From positions 124,001-188,000 of the forward strand of contig JAWDGP010004758.1 in assembly GCA_033675545.1 (NCBI GenBank): 64,000 nt of DNA, read 5' to 3'. Positions 37,098 through 50,059 of the stretch are shown here, one piece after another. The number at the start of each line of letters is the position of its first letter. Position 1 is the stretch's first letter. The position numbers were made by a program, and so were the translations under genes. This DNA comes from Elysia crispata (taxonomy: Eukaryota; Mollusca; Gastropoda; Plakobranchidae). The notes beneath the pieces were generated by a model. That model had not been told where the DNA came from. It made no database searches and worked only from the letters and a program-made list of their open reading frames with translations.

Positions 37098-37982
37098 GTG
37101 AATGAATAAAGCAAGAGCCAATGTATGAGTGTGTCACTTGCATCCTTGATCAGGACAGCAGGTGGTGTGGCCTGTTGGATTCTGAAACCTAGGTTTGGGG
37201 CAGTAAAATCTGATGATACCTCGGTACTGAGTTTCTTGCCTGTTGAATGTTTTTTCTTGGGCCATGTGGTGTCTAGTGTGTTTCTATTGTACTGCCCTCC
37301 CTCCCTCCTTTTGCTTCTGTTACTTTTTCTGAATCTTTGCTGTCCACTGTATAAACTTACAGTTCAGTCTGTGTTTGTGCCTTGAACTATGTAAATTGTA
37401 CGGTGGGAGCTTGAAATCATGAACCTCAGTCACCAGGAAATGAGGAAGAATTTAAAACAAATGAAATTTTTACTATATAAATTACCCTCTTAATTGGGAA
37501 CAGGGCCCGGCAAATCAGGAAGCAATTATTGCTTGAGGTAAGAACAAGTTATTATAAAAAAAAATTCCGAAACCTATGATTGGAAATGAAAGGGCTTTTT
37601 GGCAGTCCCAATTCGGCGCTTCGGAGACTTTATAAGAAGAGCAGGGGTAAGGATCTTACATTTAATTAGACTATTTTGCACCTTCAAGCCTCACAACTAC
37701 AAGCCTGTTATAAACAAAGGCGTGAATGCATTGCTGGCTTATGTGAGCTGAGGCAGCCAGAGTAGACACATGTTCTATCATTGGACTTAGATGACTTACT
37801 AAACTGTAACCTAAGTTTATGCCTGGGAAGAGTTGCACTCTGTGACAGGTATTCAAACACTGAATTTTGATAGCCTTTGCACACCTTTATGGAGGATATA
37901 AAAGTGATCCAACTGAAGTGGTGCTCAAACAAGTCTCCATACTTGCATCTTAACCAATTAAACCTCTGTAACAATGTAAAAA
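37098..37982. other. No gene recognised
   Basis: An open frame at 37125-37385 (plus) lacks recognisable motifs. There is no convincing splice structure. Confidence 0.4.
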
Positions 37983-38219
37983 ATGTCTAAAAAGAGGACA
38001 GATCTAACTTTGGACTTGAAGCTTAAAGTCTTGGGCGAAGCAGACAAGCCTAGCTCAACTTTAGAGAAGAGAGGGGGGGAAACTAAAACCCTTAGTGACT
38101 CAGTAAATTTGGAAGAATTTGAAATCTATGGACATTTCCCAATTAGCGAGATCCCACATACTTGTTTCTGTCTGATTTGTTTCCTAAGCCATATTCATAA
38201 TTGTGTCACATCCCCTTAG
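37983..38219 (+). pseudogene. Possible N-terminal remnant of a Tigger/CENP-B-like transposase
   Basis: The frame starts MSKKRTDLTLDLKLKVLGEA, which resembles the CENP-B/Tigger HTH opening (K-R-x-x-LTL-x-x-KL-x-V/I). The similarity then fades and the frame ends at codon 79. It could be chance, since only about 20 residues match. Confidence 0.3.
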
Positions 38220-39177
38220 ACCCTTCTTGTGTTATAATTTGAGGAAAAATGAGATGAGGAGACTGTGTGTTGTTGAAATATCACTGTTAGCTCTGTGTTT
38301 GGGGCTCAGTCTCACTACTGTTAGCATTATCACAGTATATGCGCACAATCGATAGCTTTATTTCTTACAAGCAAAAATTGTCAATTTAACTTTTTATCAA
38401 TTTTCCTTCATATGAATCTGTCAGTTCCAGCCCAACAGTGTTACTAAACAACCAGCCCAGGTTACAACTAAACTTCTGTTCTTCAAACTCACATATTGCA
38501 GGAGGGGGTGGAGACAAAAAAAAAAAAAACAGTGTTAAATAAGGTAAATTTAACTCTATAGTCCAGTTTATTTTATTAGCTTCCATAAAATATACTTTCT
38601 GGGCATTCATTTTATTTCATGACTCATAATGGTCATGTTTCTGCAACCAGTTTTCCTCCACAATGCTTTTGCCAGCCACTCAGAAACACCTCGCCTTGAC
38701 AACAAAGTCTAGCATTACACTTCCAGGTCACACGCCCAAGCCAGCAGGGTTATGGACCAATGTCAATTTATGCCACAATTATTGAATTAATGAACAACTT
38801 TTGAACATAACAATACTGAGCCTCCCTAAAGCTTAGCTGTGTGTTACCCTCAGAACACCATGTCTGAATTGCCTTTTGAAAATCATCATCTCCTTTTTAA
38901 ATTCAAACCTATCTTTTGGTGAGCTAAATGATATAGATCTTAATCTTAGCCAGCCCAAATACAAAAAGAGAACAAGAAGAAAAAGACAAATGTCCAGATC
39001 TGTCCAGGCCTAAAAAAATGTTGCTGTACTGTTCTGAGACCAAGTTCAACAGTGAATAGCAGCGGCAGCAGTAGTAGCAGTGGAGGAGTAAAGTAATGAA
39101 GTTCTAGATCTATTCTCCACAGGAAAAATGGTGGCCCTGGAGTAAGAGCGTAGAACAACAGATACTCCAAGACTGAC
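38220..39177. other. No gene recognised; putative 5' intron of the SOCS-box gene
   Basis: AT-rich with short (GCAGCAGTAG)-like iterations at about 39060-39080. No coding signal. Confidence 0.35.
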
Positions 39178-39215
39178 CTGAGTAGCAATCAAGCAAGCTC
39201 ATGCCTACAGATAAG
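39178..39215 (-). other. Candidate non-coding first exon of the SOCS-box gene
   Basis: On the minus strand ACTCAG|GTCAGT is a consensus donor (exon edge 39178). It is followed by introns compatible with the acceptor at 35411. The two CRE octamers lie just upstream. The transcription start is not known and the outer limit given is arbitrary. Confidence 0.35.
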
Positions 39216-39218
39216 ACA

Positions 39219-39276
39219 TGACGTCAACTCAAGTCCCGCCCATTGCCAACTTCCACCCTAAAAAGCTATGACGTCA
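39219..39276. promoter_or_regulatory. Paired CRE sites flanking a CCCGCCC box (candidate promoter)
   Basis: Two perfect TGACGTCA octamers (39219-39226 and 39269-39276) are 50 bp apart with CCCGCCC (39235-39241) between. These are known CREB/ATF and Sp/KLF target motifs. The position suits the promoter of the minus-strand SOCS-box gene. Confidence 0.55.
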
Positions 39277-39279
39277 TAC

Positions 39280-40143
39280 TCGGCAATCGGTACTAATGGC
39301 AGAGGCTAACCTAACCATATTCAGAGTCAGCCAATTACATCACGTTGCCCTGTGTCATTATACCACAACATAATTTCATTGAAGATGATTTCCATTTAGA
39401 AAACATAGATCTAATCTAATTTACTTTTAATCAACAATTGCACAGTGGTTATCTTGAACAGTCATTGATAACGTCAATCAACAGTTCAATTCCTGCCATG
39501 GCTCATGAAGTTACATTTTAGTTGGCACCAGATAAGTTCAGCCACAGATTGAAATCAGTGAGAGCAAAAATGTCATTGATCATGACACATCCAGATCTAG
39601 ATCTAGATCCACATTGAATGCATCCATTGGTGCTGTCGTGTCAGGATGCCGATGCCATTCTTAAAGGGCATTCAAATTTTTTTTTCCTCAAAGCTTATTA
39701 CAAACATAAATATCCAGACTCTAGATTTAGAGATCTAAAGATGCATCTACACCATTCATACTCCGAAAAAAATTTTTTTTAATGTAGATTCTATAGGTTA
39801 ACATTACTGCCAAGTCCATTACCTCTCGATCTCATCTTCAAACTCTTTGCATCCATTAGTTTCTGACAGTTAAATCTTTCCTAATAAGTCTTGATGTTAG
39901 ACTGGCTCAATCAATGACAGGTGCTTTTAAAGCTCTTTAATTATCTGAATCAGTAGCCTTCTACGGGTTGCTTTATTAGGTCGCAACTCCAAGCTGTGCT
40001 CATTTCCTGCAACATAATCACAACAAAGTTGATGAAGAAATCACTATTAGACAGTAAGTGCGCTTATGAATTCCTATACTATTCGTAAGAAAGTTTTCTA
40101 ACTAGTGACTAGAGCGTTCTATTGTACGAGACCTTCGATCCAT

Positions 40144-40146
<3 letters not shown>
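39280..40146. other. No gene recognised
   Basis: Non-coding. Includes a short TAGATCTAGATC motif at 39594-39610. Confidence 0.4.

Positions 40147-40230
<84 letters not shown>
40147..40230. repeat. (GA)n microsatellite
   Basis: About 84 bp of uninterrupted GA. Confidence 0.97.
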
Positions 40231-40231
<1 letters not shown>

Positions 40232-42590
40232 CATGAACACTTACAAAGTAAAAGAGTTCCTTAAATTCAACAAGTATACATCTTTGTTCCAAATTTTCTC
40301 AAACGAAACAAATTTATTTTCCATACAATATTTTTTTATTCCTGACGAATAGTCGGACTCTCCGTTTAAGTTTCGTTCGAATAGCCTCCACGGACATTCC
40401 ACCAATGATCAGCTCAATCATTTTATGTGCGAGTCAACTTACACTGCAGAACGTCAGACTAACAAAACCGTCATGCGGTTAGTTTACTTCTCAGCATACA
40501 ACTACGCCCCAAGATTCGGGAATGAAAAATATACTTTTCTTACTCATCCTTGCCTCCGCCTTCTTACGCAATTTATTTTTCAAAAACGCATTTTTATAGT
40601 CATATTTTAAGCATCATGGAGCTTATAGAGAATACAAATCAAAACCAGCATCTCATGACAGATAACAACGCAGGCGACGCATTAATAAATCCATTACTTC
40701 AACTCCAATTTCATTTCGACAAGTAAACAAGCGAAAAGGAAAATAAAGTCCCATTAAGATTCTAAAGACAGTCCCGAAAAGAGTTTTCATTTGGAAAAGA
40801 ACCAGACTGTTATAAAAATCACTTAAACATAAATCATGAGTTCAACAGATGTATGAAATTCAGTTTCCCCGAAACCATGTATTGTTCTTCGCTACTCCCC
40901 TCTCTCTGTCTCATTTCTTTGTCTTGATTTCCATAACGACATTCTCCTTCTAAACAAGATTCATTGACCAGCTCGTCCTTTTTCCTCTTACAAATCAGCC
41001 CCAAAGTAAAGTAACATACTGAGCGAAAAAGCACATTTGAGAGCTGCTAGTCTCATCTCTGACTTCCTTAAAGATCAGGGATTCACTTAAGACTTAAAAG
41101 GTACTGAACAATGAGTTATCTTAACTTTGAGTTAGACTTTTTTCTTTCTGGAATTAGAAACTACATTTCCCTTACTTTTGTACGAAATATTCTACAGCCA
41201 GGGCCCCAATTTGACTTTAGGTAGGGTGAGGTTTGATTGATAAAAATAATTTGGAAGGAATGAAACTTTAAGGCGATGTTATCAATGAAGGAAAATAGTT
41301 AATTCTTATTTGAACGCGGTATAAAAGCTTTAAAAAAGTCTTTATGTTAAGTGTTTTGGATTTGGATTTGAGGTTTTAACTCAGTGAGTTGAAGGAGTAC
41401 ATGTCGTTCTTCAAACCCAAAATTTCGATTCACAGAATCTAAGTCTATAATATATCTCTATTTAAAGAAGTCATAATTATGCAGGTAAAGAATCTTTCTG
41501 AAATATATTCGGCCAGTATTCGATTCAAAAATTGTGAGCTAGATCATTCTAGATCCAAACAAGTATGCACGCTCGAAATCCTGGACAAGACAGCTGAAAC
41601 GCTGGCATTAGATCAGATTGTGTTTTTTTGAAGACGCAAATAAATCACTATCTCCGGTTTTGCTCTTGAAGCTATGAATTGATTTATGTCCCGAGACTAC
41701 CATGGGGTCACAATGGCTGAAAAAATTTCAAGATCTCAAAATAAACCTATTCTACAACAGGTCTATTGCAATGAATTCAATGAATTTCAAAGAGCATTTT
41801 GAAGTTTAAATTGATATTAAAAAGTTTTGATCAGCAAACTGGAGACTGATATAGGTAATTCAAAGTTCATTTAAATTCATTCCTGCCATTGAATATTATT
41901 AGAAGAAAGCAGCGGTGAAAAAAATAGGTATTGCCTTTTCTATTATAAATAATACTTCGGTACTGCCATGGCACCCTAAGTCACGATTTATAGATAACAT
42001 ACCGCCTGATCTCCATTTCGGGTTGCTTATCAAGGTGACTCACTTTCGTTTTTCTTATACCAAAAATTATATATCTTTTCCATATTGAATCCTGAAAAAC
42101 AAATAAAATATATATTTTTTCCAACTGTTTCTTGATAAAAGTAAACTCTGAACTTCTCTTGGCACTTTTCGACTGAAGGCTTTACAAGTGTTCTGCAGTT
42201 TTGCAGATGAATATGAACGGCGTTTCTTATTATGAAGTGAAGCTGAGAAAGGAACGTAGCTAAAGAGTTTCAACATAAGCCCTAGCTCCAGGGCTCCATT
42301 ATATCATAAGATAGATTTCCTTTAATGTAATTTTTGGGGGTGGGTGGGACGGAAATTGATAATAAATGCAATTGATTTTCTCTGTAACATTCAATGAAGA
42401 GAAACTCCATTTTCATAGAAGCTAACATCCTATACGTTTTTTTTTAAGTTGAAAAATTCTTTTTCCACCAGAAAAACTTAAGTGAACGAACATAGCAAAG
42501 GCTTTAGCGTTTTGGGAAAGCCAAGGCGGGCTTGTGCGTCTTAGATTGAGCCTCGATTGTGCCGGAGCTCTCTTGCGATCGAGTGGCGGC
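40231..42590. other. Intergenic, no gene recognised
   Basis: Short open frames only. No motif or splice support. Confidence 0.45.
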
Positions 42591-42812
42591 TTCCTTAATA
42601 CCCGGCAAACGGCTTAACTCACTCTTCTGTGTCGTAGCTTTTGTTGTACTTGGTTACATTGAGGCACAAGAGACTGATTTACGGAATGCGATCATTTTCA
42701 GATAGATCTAGATCTACTCAACAATCTTGATTCTATAGTTCTATATTAATATTCAAGACTTAAGATAAAATTTTAAATCTTTCTTAACTCGAATCTCTGT
42801 TTGCTGTCTAAA
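42591..42812 (+). promoter_or_regulatory. IFT27: Probable IFT27 promoter and 5' UTR region
   Basis: A locally GC-richer stretch precedes the IFT27 start codon (its CpG-rich part begins slightly upstream, near 42530). No clear TATA box or RFX X-box was found by eye, so the call rests on position and composition. Confidence 0.35.
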
Positions 42813-42849
42813 ATGCCCACTACTCTCCGATGCAAATGCGTTATAGTCG
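42813..42849 (+). CDS. IFT27: IFT27 exon 1 (coding part)
   Basis: ATG plus 12 codons ending in the first base of P-loop Gly13. Donor G|GTAAGA. Encodes MPTTLRCKCVIV. Confidence 0.9.
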
Positions 42850-43341
42850 GTAAGAATCCTAGTAGTCTAGATCTAGGCCTAGATCTAGATGTCTAGGTTC
42901 TAGATTTAGTTCTAACTAAACTTGATCTAGAATCTAGATCTAGAGAGATGACTCTAGTGGCAATTATTAATCTAACATCTAAAATTAGTTAGATTCAGAT
43001 TTAAATCTCAATTTTTTTATATATAAAACTTAGTCTTTATCTCACTCTTAATCTTCGTTTAGGCAAAACATAGAACTACACTTTATTTCATGGATTAGAT
43101 TCCACGGAAAGAGTTCCTTAATTTTCTTCTTTGTTATAAACCTAGCAAAAACCTATACCAATCTTTTTCTATGGTCCCGATAAAACGAAGCCCTCTTTGG
43201 TGAGTAAATTAGTCCGTACTTAAAAGGAACTCTTTCCGATTCTACCTCATATTTCAGAAAACTATTGTATTAGAGAATAATATAAGAGTATATTGAGGTA
43301 TATAGAAACAGTTTTGTGCACCTAGTCTCTCTCTCTCTCTA

Positions 43342-43385
<44 letters not shown>

Positions 43386-46300
43386 TATTATTGCAGTTAT
43401 TGGCGCCCAATTCACCCTAAGCTTTCAAATTGTATTTTTCTCAATGAATTTTATATGCCAAACACGAATATGAAGTTTTCATTCGTCGTAAATAAATACT
43501 TTTCAAGATATGAGCATTTTTGTTGTTGCTCTAAAATCCCATAAAACTACAAGTTTCGATTTTGTCAGGAAACACTCAATTGTGAAGCCGGACGTGATTT
43601 GGGACGATGAAATTTCTTCATTCTTAATTTCAGTATAACATTGAAACAACTATGCTATTGTCTTCTCTGCTAAATCTAGGCCTACAAGTACAGATATTAT
43701 TGCAGTTATCGGCCCAACTCACTTATAGCTTTAAATTTGCATTTTTGTTAACGAATTTGATTTATATAAGCTGAACACGAATATGAAGGTTTTCTTCGTC
43801 GCAAATAAATACTTTTCAAGATGTAAGCATTTTTGTGTTGCTCTAAAATCCTATTAAACTTTAGGTTTTGAATTTGTTGGTGAACATTCAATTATGAAAC
43901 CTAATGTGAGTTGGGCTGATATCTGCAAATTTACCCAAGTAAAATTGTCAAATTTTACCATGGCCATGAGAAGAAAAAGCCTATGCATTAAGATGAAGAT
44001 CTAACTAATAGCAGATATTGACAAAAAAGTTATCCTTTACCAAAAAAGGAAAAAGTAAAGACAACGCTAAAAACCCAATTTCATGAGAAAAAAGTTAACA
44101 AGGTAGCCTGTAGAGTCCACACACTGGACCTCCCCTTCCGTCTCTCACTTAGTATTTTCCTATTTGTCTTCAATGTATTTGGTATTTTTCTCTTTATCTT
44201 AGTCTCTTTATGTATCAACAATCAATATATTAACTTAATTTTTCTTCCGTAAGCTTGTCGATATTTATAAGAGGATTCCACTGTAGTTTAATTTTTGTCA
44301 AATTGTATAGATATCTGTGGAGATCTAGATTAGTACTTGGTTGTTCAAACAAGATGGTGACTACTTTTAAAAAACTGAGATGCAGAATGCATTACTTCTT
44401 TATAATAAACAATTGAAAAAACACTGCTCTTGATGTTTAATAGTTTCTTCCCAATAACATCTTTATCTGTTATCTTGATTTTTATATAAATAAAGCAGGA
44501 AGAAGAATGGTGATATTAACTAAATTTTCAAAACAATCTGGAGTAACATTGACTGCTTCTTGCTGCTGTATAAATTTATAAGTTTGGGATTCAAGTGTTT
44601 AACATAACTTAAAATATTAATCTTTTAAAATTAATGATAAGCAAAGCAAATCAATTGAACAATTTAACTTGTGGTTAATGTATCTGAGTATGAAAAAAGC
44701 AGAACTAGCAATTGACAAAGGTCATATCTTTGCTGGCAGGATTGCAGAGCACACTGAAATGTCATTTTATATTGACCAAGTAGTCTTCTCCTCAACCTCA
44801 TCTATTTGAATACTCTGTGCATGTGGTGTCAAATATGTCCTAACTACCAATAAACTTATAAAGCCCCCCCCCCCCCAAAAAAAAACTCCACTATCTCTTC
44901 AATTGTGCCTTGGCTTTTTTGGCGCGAAAACCACTCCTGCATGTGCAGTTTCAAGCATTTAAAATACAAGCTGAAAATCCCATTCTACTAATGGGACCAT
45001 GGTGTCAATTTTCCGGGGCTGGGGTGCGTCTGTGTATTAAATAGGCTTATAAATGGTCTTGAAATGTATCCTTTTACTGAAATGATTCAGATATATGCCT
45101 TCACCTACCCATCTTAACGTAGATTCCGGATAGCTCAACAATTCTTATTCTAAACAGAAAATATATAAAGAACTTAAGTTCTTTTGGAGTAAAGGAAATC
45201 GACTAATTCTATACTTTCCCAATATGTTTTTAGATCCTTTTAAACACTTTCAATTTTCACATTAATTGCATAAAAGTGCACTGCCTTGTGGGAATTTGTT
45301 AGCCGCACAATTTTTTAAACCTACATAAAGTTCTAAAAAATTTCTAAGCCTTATATAAGTAAAATCTAGATTTTTCTAATTGTAGATGTTTATCTTTTGA
45401 TTTGAGTCTAGATGCTGTAACTATCTAAGCCCTAGATCTACAATCTATGCTGAAGCAACCTTCTTAAATTCTTTACTTAGATCTTACACTATATTTTGGA
45501 GTTCTAAATCTAAATCTATTCCAGATAGTTTTAGATCTGCCGCCGCCTATATTGTATTCATACTTTCAGTTTCATTCCTGCCATCTCTGCCCAGCTGTGC
45601 TGACAGGAAATAGTTCATAGATTCATCTTTTTCTTTCAAGAAAATAATAATCACATTTTTGCCTTTAATTTTTTTACAAATACTATTTTGGTGAAAAATA
45701 ATATTACTACTCCAATCTTTAGGGCAACTTACAACTTTATGCCAAACTTGATATTCCTAGGTGGTCCAGAAATGCTGGGTTACATGGTCCTCATTTTTCA
45801 CATAGCTCCATTATATATATATAAATTTTAAATTCTCAGCAGAAAACTATCCACTCTATCAATACCCTATTTTTCACCACATTAACACCTAGAGCTTAAC
45901 TTGTTAGCAAGTTTGACAAAACACTTGTAGTTTTTTTTCTATTCAATTCTTTTTGAGGGTTTACCAAAATTTTGCAAATTTATAAATCTTTGCTCAATCT
46001 TTTAAGTCAGGCTTATGTAGGCTTTTATCTTTTTCTTCTTTTCCAATAGTATTTTACTTGGTTAAGTCTTTGGAAAAGTATTCCAGGTTATTTTCTGACT
46101 CTTAATATATTTTCTCTTCAGTTTTTACCTGATCTTCTACGTATGACCTAAAAATCGTATATTTTTTTCATCATTTTTGACATTTCAAAGCACTTTTGTC
46201 ATAGTCCCTACCTTTTTTTTTTTCTGTTTTCATGACTTTATAGTAGATTACCTTTGGTGAGCAATGACATAAAAAGTGTGATCCGATAAGGCTGAATAGA

Positions 46301-49300
46301 AACTGAATGAAAGATTTAGCAATGTTTGGTGATGGCTCCCTTTAACTTATAGGAATTACCTTGAACTTGTTGAGGAATATAAATTCTTTTTTATTCTACT
46401 GTAAATTTATAGAAACTGTCGGCAATGTTACTTCTGTGGATCCCATATATTCACAGGTTTTAGTTCACAAATTAACCTTTACATTTCCATATGACCACAA
46501 AAATATTAAGAAAAAAAATCTGCAAAAAGTTCTTTAATTTTAAAGTAAAATGAACTTTCCTTATTGTCATGGTGTCAAATCTTTATTTTTAGCCATGTTT
46601 TTAAATCATTCAAGAGATTGCTCTTAAATTGAGAGAGATCATTTTGCTTCGTTTCTGTACAGAATCTAATCAAGTGTTTTTAAAATTATTTTTTCTCTAG
46701 GTGATGCCACTGTTGGAAAAAGTTCTATTGCACAAGTTTTTCACAGTGATGGCTCACACTTCCCGAAAAATTACACAATGGTAAAATTTATGTTAGTGTA
46801 TCTTGATGTAGTGTTTGTATTCATCTTGGACAAATCCTAATAGTTTTTCATTTGCAGCAAGCATCTCTTTCATATTTAGTTTCAGTGTTCTACAGGTTCA
46901 TTGCATGTATGAACTGTAAGGTGTTTTTTTCTAAACTCTTTTTTTTAATACACAGTTAGCACTTACTTTGAATATAACTATTATTATAAACTGCCTGCAA
47001 ATGATGAGATTCTAGATTTTATTAAAAATCATCTGCAGCCCCAGATTGGTTGCCAAAGTTTAAACTATTGAGAAGATCATAGGTTGGTCATTCACTAAGA
47101 TAAGAAATATCCACATTGGTGATCTCATTAAGATAATGAAACCATTGTCTCTGTACCTCTTCTTATAGGCTCAAATGATGGAAATAGCCAATGTTTCTGT
47201 AGGAGACAGGAAAAGCTTAAATCTGTTGGATTAGTGTACCTGTCTATTCTCCTTAGAAATAGGGTTATAAACACAAGTAGATGGATGACTAAACTGTGGT
47301 TGGAGCAACTGAAACTGGATCTTTATTACTTTTTTTTTTATTATCAAATACCTGATCTGTCATAGTTATGAAAAAAGAATAATTTTATCTTTTTTGAATT
47401 GATGAATAAACCTCATTTGAAACAGCAGAAAGAAAGATGATTATTGTAAGAGAAATTTAAACTAAAAGCTTTGTCCTGATTTTAGACATGTAGTATACCC
47501 TTTAGGCCAGCTTCATATAGAGCGTCACTCAACAGGTCATGTGCCTGAATGGACACTGGTCAGGCATGTAAACAAAAGTAGTTAGTATAATTTTACAGGT
47601 ACTCCTCACATAAGCATTTGCTTCACGCCTACATGTATGGTGACATGATGGGAAGAATGTGCATGCCGATTCTTTTTGGCCTGTATTTTGTCCCCCCTTC
47701 TTTTTTTAATCTAAAACGATTGTCGACAATGCCCCTTCATCGAAGAAATTCATGTTCTCAGCCTGGCTGGGCGAGAGGGAATTTCAGAACCGATGTGATC
47801 AGACAAACTGAGGCTCTTAACGTGTCACTTAAAGAGTGACATGCGAAAGGTCATTTCTGTGTGAGGCTGGCCTTAGAAAGGTGCTCTACCACTGATTCCC
47901 AAAAAAGTGCTTCTTAAGTTCGGCCATGTTATATATTTCCAGCCTTAGTTTTGTATGTATATAGATTTTTTTTTAATGCTACCAATAAATAATATTTTGA
48001 TGCATTTATTGCCTATAATAATTAGATACATTCTGTTAAATTGAATTTATTGATATTCTCATTTTAAAATGAAGTAATATTAACAATCTTTATTAAATAT
48101 CAATCCAAATTGAACATCTATATTTAATATTTCGCATTAATGAGACAAGGTACAATTTATAAGAAATTTCTATACATGTATTGATATTTTCATGATCTAC
48201 ATAATCATGACTCTTGACTCATGAGATTTATAATATGGTGTACATTGTTTTCAGACACAGGGTGTGGAGGTTCTGGTAAAACCAGTGAACATTCCAGAAA
48301 CAACAGACAGTGTAGTGAGTAGTTCATGGCTACTGCCATTAAAATGTAGCAACAATTTTTTACTGAGTAAACACATTTTTACAGGAAAATATTTCCTTGC
48401 AGCCAGATCAAATGAGTTAACTCTGAGAAAATCGCATACATACAAATACACTCATACAATCTCAAAATTCAGTGATGATCTGTAAAGTAAGACATTCGCC
48501 TCTAAGGTCAGGAGACCAAGAGATTGAATCCTTGCTTGGCAAGGTGTGATTTTGAATCTTTCGGGAGGATTCTATACACACATTTCTTTACTTGGCGCTC
48601 TATGCTGTCAAAGATATTACCTCTAGGTTAGATTGACATACTGTTTCTAAAATTTGCTGCTTGTGAAATTTGAAGTAATCTTGGTCAGTAAGAGAATATG
48701 TAAGAGAATCATTTGAATTTGAGAGTATCAGTTGGAAAACTCTTTTATATGTGTAAAGTTGCTAATAGTCTTGTTCTTTGAAAAAAATCTCAAGGACTTA
48801 AAATTTTACATAATTTCTTGTTTTTTCAGTCCCAAATTAAAAATATTATCTAGGTATAATATTATTTTTTAGCCTTTAATGTAAAATTGATTATTTAAGT
48901 TCATTTCACTTTCGTAGTCACTTTAATGATTGCCAACTATCCTCTTAATAAAGTTAATATAAAGGAAAAAAGAACAATCTAAAAGTAAAAAAAAGATTTG
49001 TAAATAATTATGAATATGAAAAAATCTAAAATTTATTCTGCTAGCTAAGATTCAGTTTGCATACTAGCTCTGATAATATTTGTATTCAAAAAGTGTAACT
49101 GTTCAGATTGTTATTAACTTCATACTTTTGTCTTTTCAGGAGATGTACATTTATGACTCGGCTGGGAAAGAAATCTTTTCTGATCTTGTCAGAAGATTTG
49201 TAAGTGTTTTCTTGTTTCAGCAACAAATGTAACTGAGACAATATATATGTATAAAAGACTTGAGTAGATTTAACTTTGGACTATATGAAAAAAAAAGAAA

Positions 49301-49973
49301 TAGAGGTTTGCTTCTTTGCACAATCGCCAGATGCTGAGATCTGATATTAACCAAACCAGTCTGTTATAGGTTTCACAAAAAGCTCCCTTAAGATTCATCA
49401 ACAAGCTAAGGGGAGGTAACTAAGTCAGACTGTGCTTAAAATTTGAGCAAGATCAGAAAGAGCAACGGGGCCGGAGAGATATTTGTAAAAAGAAAGGGAG
49501 TACAGTTAGGGGCAGGGACATGTGGGAGTAGAATAATATCAGGAGGGAAGAAATAGTGCTACAGGGAAGAAAGTAGCATGTTAAGGAAGGGATGCAGGCT
49601 AGAATTAGGAGGTGGGTTAGGGATGCAAAGAAATAGTCCTTTTAAGGGCTAAAGCAATAAAATGTTTTCACATATGAAAGACCAAGAGTTTTGAATATTT
49701 CATTTTCATTTATTTGAATCTCTGCTTTCAGTTAATGTTAAGACAATTTTTCTTTTTTGCAGAACCACAATCCTTAGTTCTCTCCCTTGTGTCAACTGTT
49801 TGAACCAGTTGCCAACAGGTTAAGATGACCTTCACATTTATAACCAACACCAAAAATGGTTTCTCTATGTTTTTTTGATAAATGGTTCATCAGATGTACC
49901 GTATCAACTGGGAGCAAACTGGTGCTATTGGACTTCGGGGACAAACCTTTTATCTAACCGCAGAAACAATTAC

Positions 49974-50059
<86 letters not shown>

